A stretch of DNA of 23,698 nt, taken from IMG/VR virus record IMGVR_UViG_3300044641_005825, positions 1 to 23,698 of that record; one strand, 5' to 3'. The position numbers and the translations under genes are program-made. Numbering within the stretch: position 1 is the first letter of the stretch; each line of letters starts with the position of its first letter. Origin of the DNA: a virus. Below the pieces are notes generated by a model. The model saw only the letters and a program-made list of their open reading frames with translations, was not told where the DNA came from and did not search any database. Shown here in pieces: positions 7,371-14,727 of the stretch.

Positions 7371-7403
7371 GGGGCCGGAGAAGCTCGCAACCTCTCCGGC
7401 CCC
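7371..7403 (-). terminator. Strong hairpin after the AlpA-like gene, terminator or attenuator
   Basis: GGGGCCGGAGA (7371-7381) and TCTCCGGCCCC (7393-7403) form a perfect 11-bp stem with an 11-base loop. On the minus strand it lies 37 bases after the stop at 7440 and is followed by TTAACC rather than a clear T run. It may end transcription in part, leaving the replication gene attenuated. Without a T tail it could instead be an RNA-stability element. A smaller CCCG/CGGG hairpin (7424-7439) lies between it and the stop. Confidence 0.4.
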
Positions 7404-7439
7404 GCCATATTCACACAAGCGCTCCCGTTTGCAATCGGG

Positions 7440-7643
7440 TCACAAGATGTGGGTGCGCTCGCGTCGGCAGTCCTCCAACCAGCTGTCAATGTCAGCTCGG
7501 CGGTAACGAACGCACCGACCGATCTTCAGGAACTGCGGCCCGCCTCCGAAAATGCGCAGCTTGCGGGCGTACGACAGCTTGATGTTGACCAGATCGCAAA
7601 ATCCCTTCTCATCAAGCAGCTGCTCGGTTTTATCGTTGCTCAC
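7440..7643 (-). CDS. AlpA/excisionase-like helix-turn-helix protein
   Basis: A 67-residue protein with the layout of the HTH_17/AlpA group: LLDEKGFCDLVNIKLSYARKL forms the helix-turn-helix, then GPQFLKIGRCVRYRRADID and SWLEDC give the wing. Such proteins are prophage excision factors or transcription regulators. No integrase is seen in the window, so a regulatory role or an integrase beyond it are both open. It starts at GTG 7643 after AGGAG at good spacing. An 89-base gap separates it from the nuclease gene upstream and contains a small GCCGA/TCGGC palindrome (7661-7675), a possible autoregulatory site. Confidence 0.68.
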   Translation of the reverse strand: MSNDKTEQLLDEKGFCDLVNIKLSYARKLRIFGGGPQFLKIGRCVRYRRADIDSWLEDCRRERTHIL

Positions 7644-7732
7644 TTTTCTCTCCTACTTTCGCCGAAACAATCGGCAATTCATCTGTGGCACAATACCGCG
7701 CATGCTGCAACACTTAAATCAATGGGCGCACA

Positions 7733-8095
7733 CTAAAATGGCCTTGCGCGCAATGGCACACCCCAATCGTTGAGGCATTCCCAGACCTGCTGGACAGACG
7801 TACAGACACGGCCCGAGAACCCGCACCGGGTAAGGTCAGCAATCACCGCCTGCTGATGGTCGGACAGCCTGCCGCCGGGCCGCTTCAGCTCTATCCAGAC
7901 CATGAGCCCAGCGTCCTCGCCCGGCCAGCATACAAGGAAGTCCGGGATGCCAGCCCGGACCCCCATGCGCTTTAGCTTCGCAGCCGTGGCCTTGTCGCGA
8001 ACCTCACCGTTCGGCGTGTGCCACCACAAGGCCGGAGGCTGGATAGCGAGGGCCAGGTATTCAGCAACCGAACGGTGAAGCTGGGCTTCCGTCAC
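7733..8095 (-). CDS. VRR-NUC domain nuclease
   Basis: A 120-residue protein consisting of one VRR-NUC (PD-(D/E)xK superfamily) domain. Visible motifs: HTPNGE (26-31), then RMGVRAGIPDFLV with catalytic D52, and WIELKRPGG with E69 and K71, followed by a conserved SDHQQ at 78-82. Phage VRR-NUC proteins are small structure-specific or resolvase-like nucleases. It starts at GTG 8095 in a GTGA overlap with the methyltransferase gene and lies downstream of helicase and methyltransferase, so the three are probably co-produced. The catalytic set looks complete. Confidence 0.85.
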   Translation of the reverse strand: MTEAQLHRSVAEYLALAIQPPALWWHTPNGEVRDKATAAKLKRMGVRAGIPDFLVCWPGEDAGLMVWIELKRPGGRLSDHQQAVIADLTRCGFSGRVCTSVQQVWECLNDWGVPLRARPF

Positions 8096-9072
8096 AACGT
8101 CTGCCCGACCGGAAACAATTCAGCGTTCTGGCTGTCCCAAGCCACTCCGCGCGCAGCTTCCTCAAGGTTGCGCCGGGCCTGCTCAAAATAGCTAGGCTTA
8201 AGTTCCGCGCCAATCCCGCGACGGCCCAGCAGCACAGGGATGTAGACCTCAGAACCCACACCCATAAACGGCGTAAGCACAGTCTCGCCGACATTCGACC
8301 GCATCACAACGATGCGTTCGATAACGTCAAGTTGAAGCGGGTGAACGTGCTTCTCGTCGTTCGGATCACGACTGAAGCGATACGGCAGTATGCGGCTAAA
8401 CCGAATGTCATCCCACATGCAGTCTGCGTAGCGTCGCCAAATCCAGTGCGAAAAGCGGTTCTCAGTCTGTTTCCCAGTCCAGCCGCGATACGGCAATATG
8501 TCAGCCGGCATCCGCTCTTCGCCCGCGTAATCCGTCAGGCCGACAGGATGCGCTACCGGGATAGGGTTTTTCCCGGCGCGACGGAAAATCAGCAGGTAAT
8601 CGGCGCCCGCGACGCCCGCATCAAGGCTGTCCTCGACAAATGCCTGATGCGCCAAATTCTTCTGCATCGTCCGCAACCGCACTTCGAGCGGCTCCTTCCA
8701 AATCATATGCCGGCCAGCAAATTGAAAGCCGTGACGCTGGTGCAGGCGGATAATGTCCCCCGGAAAGTCAATGTAGCTATCCGTACCGCTGTTGCTCCTC
8801 GGAACGTCCATGCAATGCACCGCCGTCATGCGTCCCGGCATGGTGACGCGCGAAATTTCCCGCACAACGATTTCGTAGTGCCGCAGGAACGACGGATAGT
8901 CGTCGTTGTTCGACAGGTCGCGGTCGTCGCTGCTGTATTGATACAGTCCGCCAAACGGCGGCGAGTAGATCGACAAGTGAATTGATCCGGCCGCAAGCTG
9001 CGACATAACTTCGATGCAATCGCCGTTGTAGATCGCATACTTGTCGGTCACGATTTGGTTCAGGACAGCCAT
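8092..9072 (-). CDS. DNA methyltransferase (N4/N6, beta-type motif order)
   Basis: A 326-residue protein of the N6_N4_Mtase (D12/beta) type. The catalytic motif IV is SPPF at 37-40, near the N-terminus. The SAM-binding motif I, ETVLTPFMGVGSE, comes near the C-terminus, followed by GIGAELKPSYFEQARRN. This order marks the beta class, which methylates adenine N6 or cytosine N4; the target cannot be read from sequence. The middle part (from MIWKEPLEVRLRTM to the RYADCMWDDIRF region) probably holds the target-recognition segment. It overlaps the upstream helicase by 13 bases. No cognate restriction endonuclease is seen, so it is likely an orphan enzyme that modifies phage DNA. Confidence 0.88.
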   Translation of the reverse strand: MAVLNQIVTDKYAIYNGDCIEVMSQLAAGSIHLSIYSPPFGGLYQYSSDDRDLSNNDDYPSFLRHYEIVVREISRVTMPGRMTAVHCMDVPRSNSGTDSYIDFPGDIIRLHQRHGFQFAGRHMIWKEPLEVRLRTMQKNLAHQAFVEDSLDAGVAGADYLLIFRRAGKNPIPVAHPVGLTDYAGEERMPADILPYRGWTGKQTENRFSHWIWRRYADCMWDDIRFSRILPYRFSRDPNDEKHVHPLQLDVIERIVVMRSNVGETVLTPFMGVGSEVYIPVLLGRRGIGAELKPSYFEQARRNLEEAARGVAWDSQNAELFPVGQTL

Positions 9073-10460
9073 TGAGGAAGCTCCATTGCGACGCCGTGGT
9101 CGCGCATGCGGTTGATGCGGATTGCGTTGTTCATATGCTCAACCATGGCCGCAAACATTTTGTCGGCCTGGGCCTGCTTGCGTTGCATGTTGGCAAGGAT
9201 GTCCGCCTCGCCTTCGGTCGTCACGATATCCACGTGCACGGGGCGCGCCTGCCCAAAACGATAACAACGGCGCACCGCTTGGTAGTATTGCTCGAACGAG
9301 TGAGACGGAAAAAACGTCATGTGGGCGCAATGCTGAAAATTGAGGCCCCACGCGCCAATTTTTGGTTTTGTCACCAAGACGCGAACCTTTCGGTCGGCAA
9401 AAGCCATTAGTTTTTCCTCCTTGGCGTCGTCCGCATCACGACCAGACACTTGAACGCAATCCGGTATCAATCGCTGCAAAAGGTCGCCCTCGTCGTTCCC
9501 GTGGCACCAAACAATTGCAGGTTGATCGTGCGCGACCAGTTCCGCCACTTTTTCGCACCGCTCGTTAATCGTGATGCGACGCTCTTCGCGCTGTTCATCC
9601 AGCCCGCACGCTGGAAGGCTAAAAAGCATTCCGTCGCGCGTCTGGCGAGCGTGAACCGTGTGTTGCGTCTCCGTAAGCGGCGGCAGGACAAACCGCCCGT
9701 CGTCAAATCCCAGATCCGACGGCTTGCGCACAGCCCGGCCCCAGCCGCACACCCATTGCCAAAACGGCACCTCGGCGTGACCTTTAAAACGCCACTTGAT
9801 GACCTGGGCACGCATCCGACCTTGCGCCGAGTTGTTAAGGTCGTTTTTGAAAAACCTATTGAGCATGTCCATATGGCCAAGGTATCCTAAAGCCTCAGAC
9901 GACGTGCCCAGCTCGACATAATCGTTTGGCGCGGCTGTTGCGCTGCACAAAAGCCGGTAGCGCATCTTCCGCATAAAGGCCGTCACTTCGCCGCGCCGAA
10001 CGCCGTTGAAATTCTTTAGGATCGAGCTTTCATCGCACACCATGCCGACAAAATCCGCCGGATCAAACGTGTGGAGGCGTTCATAGTTAGTGACCGTGAT
10101 GTCGCCGCTTGGCCGACCATCCGCACCGCGCCGAACGTCGATGCCAAACTTGTCGCCCTCGCGTTCGATTTGGCCAGACACCGCAAGCGCGGTCACGACC
10201 AGCACCTTTCCCTTAGCGTGGCGCGCAACACGATCCGCCCACGTTAACTGCATGGGCGTCTTTCCCAGCCCGCAATCCGCCATGATGGCAGCGCGGCCCT
10301 TGCGAACTGCCCAGTCCACCAGATGAGCCTGAAAGTCGAACAAAAACCCCGGCAACTCACCAGGGCCGAAGCCGTGATCTCCCTCCATCTGCGCTTTCAA
10401 GTCAAGAAAAGCGCCGTAACTTTCCGGAGACGATGGCAGTCCGTCCATTAAATGTCCCAC
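9060..10460 (-). CDS. SF2 (SNF2/DEAD-like) helicase
   Basis: A 466-residue superfamily 2 helicase. In order: FDFQAHLVDWA (41-51), Walker A ADCGLGKT (61-68), a DESS box at 143-146 in place of DEAD/DEAH, motif III SAT at 173-175, and in the second RecA domain TKPKIGAWGLNFQ (364-376) and motif VI QAVRRCYRFGQ (394-404). QAVRRCYRFGQ is the SNF2-like form seen in phage helicases. It should use ATP to translocate on or remodel DNA during replication or repair. GTG 10460 is chosen because AAGGAGG lies six bases upstream. It heads the helicase-methyltransferase-nuclease run. Confidence 0.88.
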   Translation of the reverse strand: MGHLMDGLPSSPESYGAFLDLKAQMEGDHGFGPGELPGFLFDFQAHLVDWAVRKGRAAIMADCGLGKTPMQLTWADRVARHAKGKVLVVTALAVSGQIEREGDKFGIDVRRGADGRPSGDITVTNYERLHTFDPADFVGMVCDESSILKNFNGVRRGEVTAFMRKMRYRLLCSATAAPNDYVELGTSSEALGYLGHMDMLNRFFKNDLNNSAQGRMRAQVIKWRFKGHAEVPFWQWVCGWGRAVRKPSDLGFDDGRFVLPPLTETQHTVHARQTRDGMLFSLPACGLDEQREERRITINERCEKVAELVAHDQPAIVWCHGNDEGDLLQRLIPDCVQVSGRDADDAKEEKLMAFADRKVRVLVTKPKIGAWGLNFQHCAHMTFFPSHSFEQYYQAVRRCYRFGQARPVHVDIVTTEGEADILANMQRKQAQADKMFAAMVEHMNNAIRINRMRDHGVAMELPQWLS

Positions 10461-10482
10461 GTTGACCCTCCTTGCTTGTCAG

Positions 10483-10785
10483 TCACTTCCACACGCCCGC
10501 CGCCAGCGCCTTTTCACGCTGCTGGACGCCGTAGATCACCGTTGAGTGGTCCACACCGAACAGCCGGGCGATGGACGGATACGAAGGCGGCAAACCCGTC
10601 GCGGTCAACGTGCGCTCCCGCATCCGGCCCCATATCTCGAACCGGGCGCGGGTAAGCTCCTGATACCGGGCGCGAGACAGGACGCGAGCCCAGTCCACCC
10701 CCCGCTCTTGGCATACGTCCAGCACGATAGCACGCATAGCAGCGGGCATGGCTTTGAGGCGTTCGGCTTCAGTCATTGGCCGCAT
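10483..10785 (-). CDS. Stand-alone DnaA domain IV-like DNA-binding protein
   Basis: About 100 residues resembling only the C-terminal DNA-binding domain of DnaA. The signature is SYPSIARLFGVDHSTVIYGVQ near the C-terminus, equivalent to the DnaA IG-x-x-F-x-x-DHTTV helix-turn-helix. RARYQELTRARFEIWGRMRE precedes it, where DnaA has its basic-loop helix. There is no AAA+ ATPase domain. The protein could bind DnaA boxes, either to recruit replication proteins to the phage origin or to block host DnaA. Start choice: ATG 10785 overlaps the previous stop (TGATG) and is preferred; ATG 10803 and ATG 10776 are possible. Confidence 0.72.
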   Translation of the reverse strand: MRPMTEAERLKAMPAAMRAIVLDVCQERGVDWARVLSRARYQELTRARFEIWGRMRERTLTATGLPPSYPSIARLFGVDHSTVIYGVQQREKALAAGVWK

Positions 10786-10955
10786 CACTTGCGCGGCTCC
10801 CATTCACCGCACCACGAGTATTGAAACAATTCAGGAAACCCGGCCCTTTGCCCGTTCTCCAAACCGTCGCGCGATCCCGGAGCATATCGCCGACACTTCA
10901 CCAGCTCGCCGATTGTTAGCCACGAAAATCGGCAGTTCGAACATTCCTCAGTCAT
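10785..10955 (-). CDS. Four-cysteine microprotein (zinc-ribbon-like)
   Basis: A 56-residue protein with the pattern CSNCRF, then VKCRRYAP, then WCGEW near the end: four cysteines placed to bind one zinc ion. A second protein with the same pattern is at 18153. I know of no assigned function for this type of phage microprotein. ATG 10955 is chosen because GAGGAA precedes it at good spacing; ATG 10973 would overlap the upstream stop. The two candidate starts are followed by the same ATGACTGAGGAA sequence. Confidence 0.65.
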   Translation of the reverse strand: MTEECSNCRFSWLTIGELVKCRRYAPGSRDGLENGQRAGFPELFQYSWCGEWEPRK

Positions 10956-10965
10956 CTCGCTTTCC

Positions 10966-11346
10966 TCAGTCATTGGCCACCCGATAGACAAAACGGTTCC
11001 CGTGCTTCGTGCGCCGGAGCGTCCCCGCATACCAAAGCTGCCGGACGGTCTCGTCAGCGTTGCGGTAGCTGAGAGCGATCCTGATTTCCGTCACGGGCAT
11101 GTCAGGGCGCTCGCGCAACAGCTCGATAATGCGTTCCCGATGCGTCGTGTTGCCCCGTGGCCGGCGGGCGTAGGGCGCTGGCTGGGTGCGTTCGGGCGTC
11201 ACTTCCTCCGCAGCCATTGCCGCCGCTTCCTCGGGCGTCACGAGCCGCAGGAAGGGCAGGTCAACGCGAGGGCGTTGGTGGAAGATGTGTGCGCCGCCTG
11301 TAGAGCCCGGCGGACGGCCTGCCCAGATCACGACGCCCGAGCCCAC
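10966..11346 (-). CDS. Unknown protein with winged-helix-like C-terminus
   Basis: A 126-residue protein. The C-terminal half reads as a winged helix: HRERIIELLRERPDMPVTEI, then SYRNADETVRQLWYAGTLRR, then a wing KHGNRFVYRV. The N-terminal half has a conserved-looking IFHQRPRVDLPFLRLV segment and an Ala/Glu-rich linker. A DNA-binding regulator or replication accessory factor is likely from the fold only. The GTG 11346 start overlaps the upstream gene by 19 bases and has no clear ribosome site, so translation probably depends on coupling. Confidence 0.6.
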   Translation of the reverse strand: MGSGVVIWAGRPPGSTGGAHIFHQRPRVDLPFLRLVTPEEAAAMAAEEVTPERTQPAPYARRPRGNTTHRERIIELLRERPDMPVTEIRIALSYRNADETVRQLWYAGTLRRTKHGNRFVYRVAND

Positions 11347-11600
11347 ACACCAATTACCGAAGCGGAAACACCAAAATGCTCCGCCGCTTCTCTATATGTC
11401 GTCCGCCACGCCATTTCCACGGCTGCGCGACGAACGGCAGGATCGATAGGATCAACGTACCTTGAAACCACGTTGTCCGACCGATACAGCACATTTGCCA
11501 CCACGTTACGCGTCACGCCCAGCGTGTCGGCAATTTCTGCATACTTGGCACCCTGCTTGCGCATGGCGATGATTTTCTGATTGCGTTCACGAATGTCCAT
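11328..11600 (-). CDS. Two-HTH regulator, GcrA/sigma-4-like, first gene of the replication operon
   Basis: A 90-residue protein with two helix-turn-helix units: NQKIIAMRKQGAKYAEIADT through LGVTRNVVANVLYR (about 7-41), and AAVEMAWRTTYREAAEHFGV through SASVIGVWAR (about 58-88). The first resembles the GcrA N-terminal HTH of alphaproteobacteria. It starts at ATG 11600 with a perfect AGGAGGT site and is transcribed away from the plus-strand recombination operon, the usual place for a regulator of both. It resembles the protein at 15096. Which promoter it controls cannot be read directly. Confidence 0.68.
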   Translation of the reverse strand: MDIRERNQKIIAMRKQGAKYAEIADTLGVTRNVVANVLYRSDNVVSRYVDPIDPAVRRAAVEMAWRTTYREAAEHFGVSASVIGVWARAS

Positions 11601-11619
11601 GGTTCACCTCCTGCGAAAA

Positions 11620-11661
11620 TGATTAGCCGCGCTTGACAGCAGATGCAAGCCGTTTTATCAA
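11620..11661. promoter_or_regulatory. Overlapping divergent promoters, control node 1
   Basis: Plus strand: TTGACA (11633-11638), 17 bases, TATCAA (11656-11661), for the operon starting at 11683. Minus strand: TTGCAT (11648-11643), 17 bases, TAATCA (11625-11620), for the operon starting at 11600. The plus -35 box lies inside the minus promoter, so the two polymerases compete. A 21-bp element at 11620-11640 recurs almost unchanged at 15939-15959. Confidence 0.65.
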
Positions 11662-11682
11662 CAGACCAGCAAGGAGGCACAC

Positions 11683-12108
11683 ATGAGCATCGCCGACGAA
11701 GAGAACAGCTTGGAGGTCATCAACGCCGCCGCGCACCATGTGGGGTTTGCGGTTCGCGTGTTCAGCCACGTCATGAAGGATTGGCTCGAAGCGCCTTCGT
11801 TCACGTGTGACGAAGACGACGGGATCAACGCATGGATCGAATGCGACCGCGACTGGACCGAACAGCTGGCGGAAATCCTGCCCGCTGGCATCGTCACCAT
11901 CAAGGGCGACAACCTGACCAACGAAGACGGCGACACCATCGACGGGCTGGAATACGACAGCGCCGATTACGAGCGCCGGTGGAGCAAGTGGCCTGCTGAC
12001 GGTTTGGCCTTTGAGCGTATCGCCGAGCTTGAGGCCCGCGACATCGAGGCCATCGCCCAGCGCTTCCAGCTTCTCGCCGACCAAATTCGCAAGGAGGGCA
12101 AGCCGTGA
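11683..12108 (+). CDS. Acidic unknown protein, first gene of the recombination operon
   Basis: A 141-residue, strongly acidic protein with many Asp/Glu (FTCDEDDGINAWIECDRDW, then LTNEDGDTIDGLEYDSADY) and a charged helical C-terminus. It has no recognised family. The ATG 11683 start has AAGGAGG and follows a near-consensus promoter, so it should be highly expressed early. Small acidic early phage proteins often act by binding host proteins or mimicking DNA; this is only a suggestion here. Its stop overlaps the next gene by GTGA. Confidence 0.7.
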   Translation: MSIADEENSLEVINAAAHHVGFAVRVFSHVMKDWLEAPSFTCDEDDGINAWIECDRDWTEQLAEILPAGIVTIKGDNLTNEDGDTIDGLEYDSADYERRWSKWPADGLAFERIAELEARDIEAIAQRFQLLADQIRKEGKP

Positions 12109-12269
12109 CCGACCCTATCCGCACCAACGCCCGCGCCCTCATGACGCAAGTGGCGTTCCTATCCCGCGCACCCCGGACGGTGGAGAGCACCCGCCTGCTT
12201 GCCCACGCCAAGCGGGACCTTGCGTTCACCACGGCGGCAATTGAGAAGATGGAGAACGGCGATGTTTAA
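12105..12269 (+). CDS. Small unknown protein (54 residues)
   Basis: Starts at GTG 12105 in a GTGA overlap with the previous gene, with AAGGAGGGC upstream, and ends TAA 12269 eight bases inside the next gene. The protein (MTDPIRTNARALMTQVAFLS, ending EKMENGDV) looks mainly helical and resembles no family I know. The strong start context and the tight overlaps at both ends support a real gene. Confidence 0.6.
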   Translation: MTDPIRTNARALMTQVAFLSRAPRTVESTRLLAHAKRDLAFTTAAIEKMENGDV

Positions 12270-12606
12270 TCTTCAGCACGTTGCAGCCATGCTTGTTGAG
12301 CAGCGCGTTAGGGACATAGCCCAATGCGTGCCGCCGACAGAAGGTCACACGTTGCACCGCAATGGCCACGTTTCCACAAATAGCCTTGAAGTTTGTGAAG
12401 ACGACGGGAGTGCAATTGGTGGCGTCGGCAGCGGATGGGATTGCATTGCCCACCTAGACCTTGCGGCGGACTACAAACGCGCTGTGCACTGGCAGCGTGC
12501 TTTGAGCCAAATTGCTAGCCCGTATCAGGATTTAGGCCGCACGTCTGATGGGTTGGTGCGTGAGTTTCAGCGCATCGCCGATGAGGCCTTGAGGCTTCCC
12601 AGATGA
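12262..12606 (+). CDS. Unknown protein
   Basis: A 114-residue protein of unknown function. ATG 12262 is preferred over earlier in-frame starts because GGAG lies seven bases upstream and it keeps the overlap with the previous gene to eight bases. Features: an N-terminal helix (LQHVAAMLVEQRVRDIAQCV), a short central part with HTLHRNGHVSTNSLEV and CEDDGS, and a helical C-terminus (FQRIADEALRLPR). Its codon use has fewer GC-ending codons than its neighbours, possibly a sign of separate origin. The stop overlaps the next ATG by ATGA. Confidence 0.6.
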   Translation: MFNLQHVAAMLVEQRVRDIAQCVPPTEGHTLHRNGHVSTNSLEVCEDDGSAIGGVGSGWDCIAHLDLAADYKRAVHWQRALSQIASPYQDLGRTSDGLVREFQRIADEALRLPR

Positions 12607-12845
12607 CCTGGGATGACGCCCAACGCTGGGCCACCATGGCCCCACACGGTCAGAAGCGCGCCAGAACCGCCAAGCTCCGCGCCGTGACGCACGCCACCCT
12701 GTCCGCAGAGGTGGCCCTCACCGACCTGCAAAAGGCCTGCGACGCCCTCGCCGCTCACGGCAACCGCGACCACTACAACGCCGCGCTTCGCATCCTGTCG
12801 GAGTTCGCGGCCAAGATCGAAAGGAAGGCTCTCGATGGACGCTGA
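12603..12845 (+). CDS. Small unknown helical protein
   Basis: An 80-residue protein, basic and helical (GQKRARTAKLRAVTHATLSA, then VALTDLQKACDALAAHGNRD). It starts at ATG 12603 in an ATGA overlap and ends 11 bases inside the Gp157 gene. No family is recognised. Its place directly before Gp157, Bet and SSB suggests a role in recombination or replication, by context only. Confidence 0.58.
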   Translation: MTWDDAQRWATMAPHGQKRARTAKLRAVTHATLSAEVALTDLQKACDALAAHGNRDHYNAALRILSEFAAKIERKALDGR

Positions 12846-13347
12846 GAAAGGCAGTCGCCTGTTTCGCGAAACGCAAGCCGTTGCAGCGTTGCGTGCGTCG
12901 CTGGGTGAGATGGCCAACGATGATCCGGAGCTTCTGGCCGACATGATCGAAGGCGAAACCAGCCTGTTTGAGTGCTTCGACCGGATGCTTGCCGCCAACG
13001 CACTGGACCAAGCGATGGCCGATGCTTGCGCCAAGGCAGCCGACGAAATCCATGCGCGCGGCAGCCGTTTCTACAAGCGCGCCATCGCCCGACGCACGCT
13101 CATTGAGCAGGCAATGATGATTGCCGAAGTCAACAAGGTTGAGCGACCACTGGCCACGCTGTCCATCACCAAGGGACGCGCCGCCGTCATCGTCACCGAA
13201 GAAAGCGACATCCCTGCCCGCTTTTGGAAGGCAGGCGCGCCGACACTCGACAAGAAGGCAATCGCAGACGCGCTCAAGGAAGGCGAGGCCGTTCCAGGGG
13301 CCACGCTGAACAACCCCATCCCCAGCCTTACAATCAGGACGAAGTGA
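12835..13347 (+). CDS. Gp157-family protein
   Basis: A 170-residue protein with the Siphovirus Gp157 (DUF) pattern: LLADMIEGETSLFECFDRML near the N-terminus, a central basic coiled-coil (RFYKRAIARRTLIEQAMM), and the signature C-terminus VERPLATLSITKG, SDIPARFW, then LKEGEAVPGATLNN and PSLTIRTK. The family is common next to Bet/RecT and SSB genes. Its biochemical role is not settled; resistance to phage has been reported for some members, but no reaction is known to me. ATG 12835 has AAAGGAAGG upstream and overlaps the previous gene by 11 bases. Confidence 0.85.
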   Translation: MDAEKGSRLFRETQAVAALRASLGEMANDDPELLADMIEGETSLFECFDRMLAANALDQAMADACAKAADEIHARGSRFYKRAIARRTLIEQAMMIAEVNKVERPLATLSITKGRAAVIVTEESDIPARFWKAGAPTLDKKAIADALKEGEAVPGATLNNPIPSLTIRTK

Positions 13348-13348
13348 C

Positions 13349-14251
13349 ATGACGAACGTTGCCACATTGCCGAGCGCGGCAGGCTTTACGCCCGCGCAAT
13401 TGTCGCTCATTCGCCGCACCGTCGCGGCTGACACGAACGCGGACGAATTCGACCTGTTCGTTGCAGCCGCTCGCCACGCCGGGCTGGACCCGTTCCGCCG
13501 CCAGATCAGCGCTATCGTGTTCAGCAAGGACAATCCGTCTAAGCGGAAAATGTCCATTATTGTCAACATTGACGGCTTCCGCGTCATTGCCGCGCGATCC
13601 GGCAACTATCGGCCCGATGACCGCGAGCCGGTCTATGTGTTCGACGCGGAACTGAAGTCGCCTGAAAACCCGAAAGGGCTAGTTTCGGCTAGCGTCCGCG
13701 TTTTCAAACGCGACCAGAGCGGCGAATGGTTCCCGTGCGTCGGCATCGCGCATTGGGATGAATTCGCGCCCATCAAAGACGAATGGGCCGACCGCCAGCG
13801 CACCGGGCGCAAGATCGTTGATGGCAATTGGGCGCGCATGCCGCTTGTCATGCTGGCCAAGTGCGCCGAAGCTCAGGCCCTGCGCCGCGCTTTCCCCGAT
13901 GCGTTCTCCGGCCTTTATGCCGAAGACGAAATGGACAAGCACATGGCGGAAACAACCGCCAGTGAAATGGTCGAAGCGCACGCCCGTGACATGCGGGTTG
14001 CGCGCATCGGCGGCAAGGCCATACTGCTGTCCATGTCGCCCGGCGCTCCGCTGGAAAGCGTCCCGCTTGGCCAAGTTGCAGACCGCATTGTCGAGGCCAT
14101 GTCCAACATGCGCGACCCGCGCCAAGTGGCGACGTTCCAAGCCAACAACGCAGAGCCGCTCAAGCAATTCTGGAGCGAGAGCCCCGGCGATGCGCTGGAA
14201 GTGAAACGACTGATTGAAGCCCGGAAGGCTGAACTGGAGGCCGCTCAATGA
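13349..14251 (+). CDS. bet: Bet/RecT-family single-strand annealing protein
   Basis: A 300-residue recombinase of the phage lambda Bet type. Diagnostic segments: an N-terminal LSLIRRTVAADTNADEFDLF, then ARHAGLDPFRRQISAIVFS, SIIVNIDGFRVIAARSGNY, then the highly conserved WARMPLVMLAKCAEAQALRR and AFPDAFSGLYAEDEM. The family anneals complementary single strands and normally works with a 5'-3' exonuclease. None is recognised in this operon, but SSB follows directly with an ATGA overlap. The C-terminal 80 residues are less conserved and probably bind partners. Start ATG 13349 lies just after the Gp157 stop. Confidence 0.92.
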   Translation: MTNVATLPSAAGFTPAQLSLIRRTVAADTNADEFDLFVAAARHAGLDPFRRQISAIVFSKDNPSKRKMSIIVNIDGFRVIAARSGNYRPDDREPVYVFDAELKSPENPKGLVSASVRVFKRDQSGEWFPCVGIAHWDEFAPIKDEWADRQRTGRKIVDGNWARMPLVMLAKCAEAQALRRAFPDAFSGLYAEDEMDKHMAETTASEMVEAHARDMRVARIGGKAILLSMSPGAPLESVPLGQVADRIVEAMSNMRDPRQVATFQANNAEPLKQFWSESPGDALEVKRLIEARKAELEAAQ

Positions 14252-14676
14252 ACAAGGTCATTCTCATCGGCAACGTGGGCAAGGACCCCGAAATCAAGTC
14301 CCTGCCGTCAGGAAACAAGATGGCCACGCTGTCACTCGCCACGTCCGAGCGCTGGACCGACAAGCACAGCGGCGAGAAGAAGGAACAGACTGAGTGGCAC
14401 AACGTCGTCGTGATGAACGAGGGCATCGCCGGCGTCGTCGAACGCTACGTTGCCAAGGGTTCCAAGATCGCCGTTGAGGGCAAGATCAAGACCCGCAAGT
14501 GGCAGGACAAAAACGGACAGGACCGCTACAGCACCGAGGTTGTGCTGGACATGCGGGGCCATCTGGAATTGCTCGGAGACGGCGGCGACCGCAAGCCCGC
14601 AGCCCAGCCCAGCCAGCGCGAGCAACGGCATGCGGCGCTGAGCGCCGATCCGTCGGACGACATCCCTTTTGATTGA
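14248..14676 (+). CDS. ssb: Single-stranded DNA-binding protein
   Basis: A 142-residue SSB. It begins with the hallmark NKVILIGNVGKDPEIKSLPSGN, then ATLSLATSERW and EQTEWHNVVV of the OB fold, and continues to KGSKIAVEGKIKTRKW. The linker is Gln/Pro-rich and the tail ends DDIPFD, the acidic tip that recruits partner proteins. It binds single-stranded DNA as a tetramer during phage replication and recombination. The ATGA overlap with bet fits co-expression of annealase and SSB. Nothing looks missing. Confidence 0.95.
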   Translation: MNKVILIGNVGKDPEIKSLPSGNKMATLSLATSERWTDKHSGEKKEQTEWHNVVVMNEGIAGVVERYVAKGSKIAVEGKIKTRKWQDKNGQDRYSTEVVLDMRGHLELLGDGGDRKPAAQPSQREQRHAALSADPSDDIPFD

Positions 14677-14715
14677 CCCTGACGCGCCAGGACAGCCATT
14701 AGGCGCGCGTCAGGG
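14677..14715 (+). promoter_or_regulatory. 11-bp hairpin between ssb and ninB
   Basis: CCCTGACGCGC (14677-14687) pairs perfectly with GCGCGTCAGGG (14705-14715) around a 17-base loop, starting right after the ssb stop. There is no T run, so it is more likely an mRNA stability or processing element than a full terminator. It fills nearly all of the only non-coding gap in this operon. Confidence 0.45.
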
Positions 14716-14727
14716 ACGGGAGCATCA

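Noticed and set aside
7371-7440. Possible tRNA or attachment-site remnant
   Set aside because: The stem is 11 bp with an 11-base loop and there is no D arm or anticodon arm, so no cloverleaf fits.
7733-10460. BREX- or DISARM-like defence island
   Set aside because: A helicase and methyltransferase are present, but no PglZ, Brx or Drm partner is seen, and the setting is a phage replication operon.
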